In this document: piece by piece, positions 1 to 5,990 of the stretch
Layout of the letters: every line of letters starts with the position of its first letter
Position numbering within the stretch: position 1 is the first letter of the stretch
Source of the DNA: JADKCL01 sp046050405
GTDB lineage: Bacteria > Bacteroidota > Bacteroidia > J057 > JADKCL01
Assembly: GCA_046050405.1 (NCBI GenBank)
Contig: JBJOPY010000207.1
Span: 1 to 13,553 of the forward strand
Length of the DNA stretch: 13,553 nucleotides
Direction of reading: 5' to 3'
The notes under the pieces: model-generated
The model's input: the letters and a program-made list of their open reading frames with translations, nothing else
Told to the model about the DNA's origin: nothing
The model's database searches: none
Program-made: the position numbers and the translations under genes

Positions 1-148
1 GTGCAACTTCCTCTTCCAGGTTCACGTAGGGGGCAGGACTCAGCTTGACCTTGTGATAATGATAGAGGTATTCGGAACTATTGATGTCCTCCACGATATG
101 CCCGAGGTCCCGCATCATCCGATGCACTTCTGCCTTCCCGGAACCCAT
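1..148 (-). CDS. Hypothetical protein, 5' part only (runs off left edge)
   Basis: A minus-strand reading frame starts at ATG (146-148) and stays open to position 1, giving 49 codons. The product begins MGSGKAEVHRMM and continues with RDLGHIVEDINSSEYLYHY, then KVKLSPAPYVNLEEEVA. An in-frame TGA lies five codons upstream of the ATG, so the start must be here or at one of the two Met codons at residues 11 and 12. The mixture of charged and hydrophobic residues looks like a real soluble protein, but I recognise no family. It is divergent from the large secreted protein, with about 377 nt between the two starts. A poor -7-like element (TTCCTTTG on the minus strand, plus positions 177-184) lies about 30 nt upstream. 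The rest of the gene is outside the window, so the function cannot be inferred. Confidence 0.45.
   Translation of the reverse strand, partial: MGSGKAEVHRMMRDLGHIVEDINSSEYLYHYHKVKLSPAPYVNLEEEVA
122..143. repeat. Dispersed 22-nt near-repeat, copy 1 (copy 2 at 5421-5442)
   Basis: The 22 nt starting ATGCACTTCTGCC match 5421-5442 at 21 positions. Copy 1 lies inside the start region of the minus-strand gene at the left edge, while copy 2 lies in a gene-poor spacer. Weaker similarity (11 of the next 20 positions) continues to 163 and 5462. Copy 2 is preceded by ATCCGATGC, as copy 1 is, but with 15 extra bases inserted. It may be a decayed fragment of the same or a related gene. Confidence 0.4.
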
Positions 149-447
149 TGCGATCGTTCCGGGTCATACTCACTTGCAAAGGAACGCGCTATGTAGCCCC
201 TAAGGGACAACTGGGCGATAGAGGGTTGTCGATCATTCCCTTGTCCATGCCCGAATGACCACCCGAAGATCCCGCATCGCTCTCTGCAGAGCCTCAGGCA
301 GAGCCGATGGCATCTGCTTCGTCTTACACCATCGGAGTATTGTTGGCAAATTTCGGGGCATGGAAACGCTATCTCACAGGGCTTTGATTCGAAAGGAGTG
401 CAGATTGCGTGGATGGATGAGGAGTTTCATGTGGCAGTTTTATTTCA
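149..447. other. Divergent intergenic spacer, no gene seen
   Basis: This spacer separates the left-edge minus-strand gene from the promoter of the large secreted protein. A 69-codon plus-strand frame (255-464) is Arg- and Cys-rich, resembles no protein type I know, and ends where the promoter lies, so I do not call it. No tRNA, small RNA or strong hairpin was recognised. Confidence 0.5.
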
Positions 448-480
448 TTTGGAAGCTAGGTTGATGATTGAATAGATTTG
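448..480 (+). promoter_or_regulatory. Bacteroidota-type promoter for the large secreted protein
   Basis: TTTG at 448-451 is followed after 21 nt by TAGATTTG at 473-480, a full match to the Bacteroidota sigma factor consensus (TTTG, 19-21 nt, TAnnTTTG). The -7 box ends 45 nt before the ATG at 526, so the leader would be roughly 35-40 nt. It is AT-rich (…caacaagaaaatgcgtcattg…) and has no Shine-Dalgarno motif, as is usual in this phylum. Both boxes, the spacing and the location agree, making this the best promoter in the window. Confidence 0.6.
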
Positions 481-525
481 TGATCCATTTTAGGATTTTC
501 AACAAGAAAATGCGTCATTGAACGG

Positions 526-3500
526 ATGAAAAAACAGTATTTCCTGGCAGCAATCGCCATCACCCTGTATGCGGTTGAGGTAAAGGCACAATGGAGTACG
601 AATCCTGCAGTGAACACTGCCATCTGTACCGAGACCGGCGATCAAGATGAAATAACCATGATTTCCGACGGCTCCGGCGGTGCCATCATTGCCTGGCAGG
701 ACTACAGGAGCGGAACATCCAATGACATCTATGCCCAACACATCAATGCGGCAGGGGTGGTGCAATGGACTATGGGTGGCGTTGCCATCTGTACCGCAGC
801 AAACTATCAAGACTACCCGACACTCACTCCCGACGGCGCCGGCGGCGCCATCATTGCTTGGAAGGACTACAGGAGCGGAACATCTGATGACATCTATGCC
901 CAGCGCATCAATGCGGCAGGGGTGCCGCAATGGACTGCGGATGGCGTTGCCGTCTGTACTGCAACAGGCCATCAAAACAACCTAAACCTCACTTCCGATG
1001 GCTCAGGCGGTGCCATCATTGCGTGGCAAGACGACAGGAGCGTTCACAACTACGACATCTATGCCCAACGTATTAATATGGCAGGTGCAGTGCAATGGAT
1101 TCCAAACGGTGTTGGCATCTGTGTTACCGCAGGCACTCAATCTGCTCCAATCATCACTTTCGATGGCTCGGGCGGTGCCATTATTTCATGGAATGATTAC
1201 AGAAGCGGGACATCCCTTGACATCTATGCCCAACGCATCAATTCGGCAGGTGCAGTGCAATGGACTGCGGATGGCGTTGCCATCTCCGTTGCAACAGATC
1301 ATCAAACTAGTTCGGCCCTAACCTCCGACGGATCAGGCGGTGCCATCATTGCTTGGCAAGACCGCAGAGGCGGAACGTCCTATGACATCTATGCCCAACG
1401 TATTAATATGGCAGGTGCAGTGCAATGGACTGCGGATGGCGTTGGCATCTGTATCGCAACAGGCAATCAGTTTGAACCAAGCATCACTTCCGATGGCAGC
1501 GGCGGGGCCATCATGGCTTGGGAGGACAACAGAAGCGGAGAATATGACGTCTACGCCCGACGCATTACTGCGGCAGGTGTGGTGCAATGGATTACAAATG
1601 GTGTTGCCATTTCAACTGCACCCGGCTCTCAAGATTTTACAACCATTACTTCCGACGGCAACGGCGGTGCATGCATTGCCTGGACTGACTCCAGAAGCGA
1701 AGGTGCAGACATCTATACCCAGCGCATCAATGCCGCGGGGGTGGCCCAGTATACTTTGGATGGAGTTGCCGTCTGCACCGCAGCAGGAAATCAGATAAAT
1801 TCAACCATGGTTGCCGACGGTTCCGGCGGGGCCATTATGGCCTGGTGGGACTACAGAAGCGGAGGTGCAGACATCTATTCCCAGAACATCTGTTCAGGTG
1901 GAGCAATTGGGGGGGCACCCTCCACCCCGGGATCCATCAGCGGCCTTGCGACGGTCTGCATGGGAACCTCCACCACGTACAGCATACCGGCAGTGAGCGG
2001 TGCGACCTCTTACACATGGGCGTTGCCGGGCGGCTGGACTGGAACCTCCACCACCAATTCCATCACGGTGACGGCCGGGCCGGCGGGCGGAATCCTCACG
2101 GTGACCGCCTCGAATGCCTGCGGGACATCACCTGCGGCCAGTTTGGCGGTTGCGGCCTGTGGCCCCCAGTGGAGTACCAGCAGCACTGACAACACCCCCA
2201 TCTGTACCGAGGCCGGCGACCAGGAGCAACTGACCATGATTCCCAACGGTTCCGCAGGAGCCATCATTGCCTGGAGGGACTTGAGAAGCGGAACGACCCC
2301 CGGAGCCGGCGGTTCCATCCTGGCCTTGCGGGACTTGGGAAGCGGAACTTCCCATGACATCTATGCCCAGTACATTGATTCGGCAGGAGTGGTGCAATGG
2401 ACTTTGGGCGGGGATGCCATCTGCACCGCAGCTGGTAGCCAATCCAATCCAGCCATGGTTTCCGATGGCTCTGGCGGTGCCATCATCGCCTGGGAGGACA
2501 GCAGCGCCGGGAACGTTGACATTCATGCCCAGCGCATCGCCCCGTCAGGGACGGTGCAGTGGGCCGCTGACGGCGTCCCCGTCTGCACCGAAATCGGCGA
2601 CCAAACCCATTCAGCCATGGTTTCCGACGGCTCCGGAGGGGCCATCATCGCCTGGCAGGACAACAGGAGTGGAGGCTATGACATCTATGCGCAGCGGATC
2701 GACTCGGGAGGGGCGATGCAATGGGCTTCGGGTGGCATTGGCGTCTGCACGGCGGGGGGCGACCAGACTCTTCCGGGGGACTGGTCGTTGGTCGCCGACG
2801 GCGCCGGTGGGGCGGTCATCGCCTGGCAGGATGCCCGGGGAGGATCCACCGACATCTATGCCCAGCGGCTCAATGCGTCGGGGGGAGTGCTGTGGACGCC
2901 GGGTGGCACGGCCATCACCCACTTGCCGGGGAGCGCACAAATCAATCCGACCCTGACCCCCGACGGCTCCGGGGGCGCCATCATTGCCTGGAACGACAAC
3001 CGGGGCACGTCCTGGGGCGTCTTTGCCCAAGGCGTCAGTTCGTCCGGGGTAGTCCGCTGGCCTGCGAATGGCGTGGAGGTCTTCACCGGGGCCGTCAGCC
3101 AATCCCCCCCTAACATGGTTCCCGACGGCCTGGGTGGAGCCATCGTCGCCTGGGAGGACGGCAGCAGCGGGAACGGTGACGTCCGTGTCCAGCGGATCGA
3201 TTCGGCAGGGACGGCGCGTTGGACGGCAGGGGTCGCCGCCGGTTCCATGGCGGTGTACCACCAATCGAATCCAACGATGGTTTCCGACGGCCACGGGGGT
3301 GCCGTGATTGGCTGGGCGGATGACCGGAACGGGGGTTGGGACATCCATTCCCAGCGGATCGACTCGGCAGGGGCGGTGCAATGGGATGCGGACGGGGTTG
3401 CAGTCTGCACGGCAGCAGGCGACCAGACCCGTCCCCGGATGGTTCCCTACGGCAGCGGCGGGGCCATCGCGGCCTGGGCGGATTACCGGAGCGGGACGAA

Positions 3501-5055
3501 TTATGACCTCTATGTGCAGAACATCTGTCCCAGTGGAACACTTGGGGGGGTGGTACCTTCTGCACCGGGGGCCATCAGGGGCGGGGAGACGGTCTGCACG
3601 GGAACCTCCATCACGTACAGCATATCGCCAATGGCCGGTGCGACGTCCTATACCTGGATGCTACCCGAGGGCTGGACCGGTGCCTCGGACAGCACCTCCA
3701 TCACGGCGACGGCCGGACTGTCGGGGGGGGTCGTCACGGTGGCCGCCACGAATGACTGCGAGACTTCGTCCGCCTCCAGCCTGACAGTGTCTGTCATTGC
3801 AGTGCCATCCGCACCGGGAGCCATCAGCGGCGGGGATAAGGTCTGCGTGGGAAGCTCTTCCAGCTATAGCATATCGACAGTGGCCGGAGCGACTTCCTAC
3901 ACCTGGATGCTGCCCGATGGCTGGACGGGGGTCTCGAACACCTCCACCATCACGGCGACGGCGGGAGCGGCGGGCGGGACTGTGACGGTGACCGCCTCGA
4001 ATGGGTGCGGGACGTCAACAGCCACCAGCCTGTCCTTGTCGGTCGAATCACCGCTTTCCGCACCAGGCTCCATCAGTGGCAGCGATACGGTGTGTACAGG
4101 AACCTCCGCCACGTACAGCATATCGGCAGTGAGCGGTGTGACCTCCTATACTTGGGCGTTGCCCGAGGGGTGGACGGGGACATCCACCATCTCCTCCATC
4201 ACGGCGACAGCTGGATCAACCGGTGGAAATGTGACGGTAGCCGCCTCGAACGCCTGCGGGACGTCAGCTGCGGCCAGCCTGCCGGTTTCGGTGGGTGCGA
4301 TGCCAGCCACCCCCGGCTCCATCAACGGCAATGCGGCGGTCTGCGCGGGTACGTACGCCACGTACAGCATATCGCCTGTAAACGGTGCGACCTCCTACAC
4401 CTGGACATTGCCCGGCGGATGGACGGGGACATCCACCACCTCCACCATCACGGCGACAGCTGGATCGACCGGCGGAAATGTGACGGTAGCTCCCTCGAAC
4501 GCCTGCGGGACGTCAGCCGCAGCCATCCAGGGAGTATCGGTCGAAGCAGCGCCTTCTGCACCAGCCGCTATCAGCGGAAGCGACACGGTCTGCCCGGGAA
4601 CTTCCGCCTTTTACACCATAGAGACTGTGGAGGGTGCGACCTCCTACACCTGGACATTGCCCGGCGGTTGGACGGGAACCTCTGACACCACCTTCCTTAC
4701 GGCGACGGCTGGATCGACCGGCGGGGCTGTGACGGTGGCCGCCACGAACGCCTGCGGTTCCTCTCCGTCCACCAGTCTGGCGGTTGAGGTGACGACCTGT
4801 GTGGGAATGGAAGAACCTGCGGACGGTGAGCCGTCCATCCGCATTTTCCCCAACCCCAACCAAGGAGAATTCACCATCGTATCTCGCCGAAAAGGGACTT
4901 TCCCGCTGTACAACAGCCTGGGGCAGGTGATCCGGATCTTTCAGTTCGATGCATCCCACACCACCGTAACAGTGCCCCACCTGGAGAATGGGGTGTACTT
5001 CCTGGTAGGTGCAGACCGGAAGAATACTGCTGAAAAGATCGTGGTGTGCCGCTAG
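526..5055 (+). CDS. Giant secreted repeat protein with two 8-repeat propeller-like blocks, six PKD-like modules and a T9SS sorting domain
   Basis: The protein has 1509 residues. Residues 1-21 form a signal peptide (MKKQ, hydrophobic core, cleavage expected after VKA before Q22). Residues 22-464 hold eight repeats of about 55 residues built around DGSGGAIIAW, then a D-R-SG turn, DIYAQRI, and QW..DGVAICTA. Residues 465-547 are a PKD/Ig-like module (PSTPGSISG, TVCMGTS, SYTWALPGGWTG, NACGTS). Residues 548-1010 form a second eight-repeat block, and 1011-1425 are five further PKD-like modules of 82-84 residues. Residues 1436-1509 are a type A T9SS C-terminal domain (IFPNPNQGEF, LYNSLGQVI, LENGVYFL, AEKIVV). 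Family knowledge: such domains direct export across the outer membrane by the type IX system and are then usually cleaved, with the product attached or released. No catalytic motif was seen. A role in adhesion, matrix formation or binding is inference. The start is fixed by the signal peptide and the promoter 46 nt upstream. Confidence 0.93.
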   Translation: MKKQYFLAAIAITLYAVEVKAQWSTNPAVNTAICTETGDQDEITMISDGSGGAIIAWQDYRSGTSNDIYAQHINAAGVVQWTMGGVAICTAANYQDYPTLTPDGAGGAIIAWKDYRSGTSDDIYAQRINAAGVPQWTADGVAVCTATGHQNNLNLTSDGSGGAIIAWQDDRSVHNYDIYAQRINMAGAVQWIPNGVGICVTAGTQSAPIITFDGSGGAIISWNDYRSGTSLDIYAQRINSAGAVQWTADGVAISVATDHQTSSALTSDGSGGAIIAWQDRRGGTSYDIYAQRINMAGAVQWTADGVGICIATGNQFEPSITSDGSGGAIMAWEDNRSGEYDVYARRITAAGVVQWITNGVAISTAPGSQDFTTITSDGNGGACIAWTDSRSEGADIYTQRINAAGVAQYTLDGVAVCTAAGNQINSTMVADGSGGAIMAWWDYRSGGADIYSQNICSGGAIGGAPSTPGSISGLATVCMGTSTTYSIPAVSGATSYTWALPGGWTGTSTTNSITVTAGPAGGILTVTASNACGTSPAASLAVAACGPQWSTSSTDNTPICTEAGDQEQLTMIPNGSAGAIIAWRDLRSGTTPGAGGSILALRDLGSGTSHDIYAQYIDSAGVVQWTLGGDAICTAAGSQSNPAMVSDGSGGAIIAWEDSSAGNVDIHAQRIAPSGTVQWAADGVPVCTEIGDQTHSAMVSDGSGGAIIAWQDNRSGGYDIYAQRIDSGGAMQWASGGIGVCTAGGDQTLPGDWSLVADGAGGAVIAWQDARGGSTDIYAQRLNASGGVLWTPGGTAITHLPGSAQINPTLTPDGSGGAIIAWNDNRGTSWGVFAQGVSSSGVVRWPANGVEVFTGAVSQSPPNMVPDGLGGAIVAWEDGSSGNGDVRVQRIDSAGTARWTAGVAAGSMAVYHQSNPTMVSDGHGGAVIGWADDRNGGWDIHSQRIDSAGAVQWDADGVAVCTAAGDQTRPRMVPYGSGGAIAAWADYRSGTNYDLYVQNICPSGTLGGVVPSAPGAIRGGETVCTGTSITYSISPMAGATSYTWMLPEGWTGASDSTSITATAGLSGGVVTVAATNDCETSSASSLTVSVIAVPSAPGAISGGDKVCVGSSSSYSISTVAGATSYTWMLPDGWTGVSNTSTITATAGAAGGTVTVTASNGCGTSTATSLSLSVESPLSAPGSISGSDTVCTGTSATYSISAVSGVTSYTWALPEGWTGTSTISSITATAGSTGGNVTVAASNACGTSAAASLPVSVGAMPATPGSINGNAAVCAGTYATYSISPVNGATSYTWTLPGGWTGTSTTSTITATAGSTGGNVTVAPSNACGTSAAAIQGVSVEAAPSAPAAISGSDTVCPGTSAFYTIETVEGATSYTWTLPGGWTGTSDTTFLTATAGSTGGAVTVAATNACGSSPSTSLAVEVTTCVGMEEPADGEPSIRIFPNPNQGEFTIVSRRKGTFPLYNSLGQVIRIFQFDASHTTVTVPHLENGVYFLVGADRKNTAEKIVVCR
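589..1917 (+). repeat. First 8-repeat propeller-like block (about 165 nt per repeat)
   Basis: Eight in-frame repeats have a period of 55 codons where measured (the conserved Asp falls at residues 48, 103 and 158). The consensus is DG(S/A)GGAI(I/M)AW-D-RSG-(Y)DIYAQRI-AAG-VQW-DGVAICTA-G-Q. The block opens with QWST…TAICTETGDQ, the second half of a repeat, and ends at DIYSQNIC, the first half of one. That offset is what a closed propeller with Velcro-type closure would show. Repeats 3 and 5 share an exact 46-nt stretch (see the separate entry). Confidence 0.85.
1054..1099 (+). repeat. Exact 46-nt repeat, copy 1 (second copy 1384-1429)
   Basis: Positions 1054-1099 and 1384-1429 are identical over 46 nt and encode DIYAQRINMAGAVQW in repeats 3 and 5 of the first block. 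The copies are 330 nt apart, exactly two 165-nt repeats, so recombination between them would keep the reading frame. Confidence 0.85.
1918..2166 (+). repeat. First PKD/Ig-like module between the propeller blocks
   Basis: This single copy, about 83 codons long (residues 465-547), is the same module that appears five times in tandem at 3556-4800. It begins PSTPGSISG, carries a Cys in TVCMGTS and another in NACGTS, and has the central SYTWALPGGWTG strand typical of PKD-like domains in Bacteroidota surface proteins. Its position shows that propeller block plus PKD module is a unit that was duplicated. Confidence 0.75.
2167..3555 (+). repeat. Second 8-repeat propeller-like block
   Basis: Residues 548-1010 repeat the plan of block 1. 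They open QWSTSSTDNTPICTEAGDQ, which parallels the QWST…AICTETGDQ opening of block 1, and close with a QNIC…GG…PSAPG junction like the first. Eight DG-GGAI-AW units can be counted, more diverged from one another than in block 1. The first unit carries an 18-residue extra segment. Base composition is clearly higher in GC than in block 1. Confidence 0.83.
3556..4800 (+). repeat. Tandem array of five PKD/Ig-like modules (246-252 nt each)
   Basis: The modules start at residues 1011, 1094, 1176, 1260 and 1343, giving spacings of 83, 82, 84 and 83 codons. Each begins with a proline-rich linker (PSAPGAISGG type), has a first Cys in a VC-G(T/S)S motif, a central TSYTW-LP-GWTG strand, a TATAG turn, and in most copies a second Cys in (N)(A/G)CG(T/S)S. 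The third PKD copy of the protein (starting 1094) has NGCGTS; the second (starting 1011) has NDCETS. The two Cys per module could form a disulfide, which is inference. An exact 35-nt identity (4384-4418 and 4633-4667) links the last two copies. Confidence 0.85.
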
Positions 5056-5990
5056 GATGATGGATGGTTGGAGAGGTTGTCCGCTTGATGACCCACAGTA
5101 CTGGGAAGGGCGATCCAAGTCAAGGCTCCCTGCAACAGTCTGTATCGCATCGCCCTGCCGATTCAGTCGATGATCGAATGGCGCAATCCGTGGCCATGCC
5201 GATAACCCTACACCATGACGTGCACAGATGTAGGGGCTGGATCGGGGAAGACCAGGCTCCCCTGCTAGGCCGTGGAGGTTGGTTTGGATCCTAGCCCAGT
5301 TGGCAGACTCTGGAGGACAGGGTATTGACCAGAATGCTTCAGCAGCAGAACACATCATCGAAATGGGCGGATGTGACGGTGCTTTCTCTGAATCAAGGAA
5401 ATCCGATGCTCTATCCTCTCATGCACTTCTGCCATCCCGGAATGTACTGTATCCGTCCCGGGGAGGACATTTTTACGAAATATGCAGTCTGCTTAAGGAA
5501 TCCCTTCCCCGTAGGAATTGACTTGGTTTCCAGTGGTCTGATGCAGCGACAATGAGGCCATCCAGACAGCCGACACCATGATACTACCGATGGAAACTGG
5601 GGCAGTATCCGTTCAGGTAGTCTCCATCAGGCTCGGAACAGCGAGGGACACATCGTGTCAAACACGACCTGCAAGGGTCTCCACAAGCATTCTCGGGAAA
5701 CATGCCCCAGATGGAGACAAATATCAGGAGCTAAGCCCACCATTCCCCTTTACAGTCATGTCCCGGAAGCAGTGACTTCTTTCCCCTGCGGAGCTTCCGA
5801 TGGACTGGCGCGCTGCCACCCCTGACCAAATAAATCCCCTCAGCCCCTCCTCCGATGCCGGATGGCATAACACGCGGATTCCTCGCCACCTTCCATGAAT
5901 CTTGGGGTGTGACTTGCAAGGAAGGGCGCATCGGTCTAAATTTCGCCCTTGATTGATCAAAGGCAAAGAAATTAACTCTATTCAAAGGAT
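5056..5990. other. Long gene-poor spacer (935 nt)
   Basis: I see no convincing gene here. Plus-strand frames at 5279-5521 (80 codons), 5325-5555 (76 codons) and 5578-5775 (65 codons), and minus-strand frames at 5724-5997, overlap one another in different frames and lack recognisable motifs. The segment contains the second copy of the 22-nt repeat (5421-5442), overlapping short hairpins at 5647-5667, a 5-bp stem with a 4-nt loop at 5855-5868, and the acnA promoter near its end. No terminator with a T-tract follows the large gene. Confidence 0.5.
5914..5944 (+). promoter_or_regulatory. Probable acnA promoter
   Basis: TTGC at 5914-5917 is separated by 19 nt from TAAATTTC at 5937-5944. This matches the Bacteroidota pattern (TTTG or TTG, 19-21 nt, TAnnTTTG) except for the last base of the -7 box. 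The -7 box ends 46 nt before the acnA ATG, almost the same distance as for the promoter at 448-480. A purine run (AAAGGA, 5984-5989) lies too close to the ATG to act as a Shine-Dalgarno site. Confidence 0.4.

Noticed and set aside
255..464. A 69-codon plus-strand frame before the giant gene
   Set aside because: It is Arg/Cys/Trp-rich with no family resemblance and runs into the promoter of the next gene.
2611..3381. Repetitive minus-strand frames opposite the giant gene
   Set aside because: Their repeats (for example VLPGDDG) simply mirror the coding repeats on the plus strand.
589..4800. Regularly spaced repeats that could be read as a CRISPR array
   Set aside because: The periods are 165 and about 249 nt, in frame and protein-coding, and the repeats are degenerate. 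There are no short identical repeats with unique spacers and no cas genes.
5984..5989. AAAGGA as a Shine-Dalgarno site for acnA
   Set aside because: It ends 1 nt before the ATG, too close for pairing with 16S rRNA, and Bacteroidota rarely use such sites.
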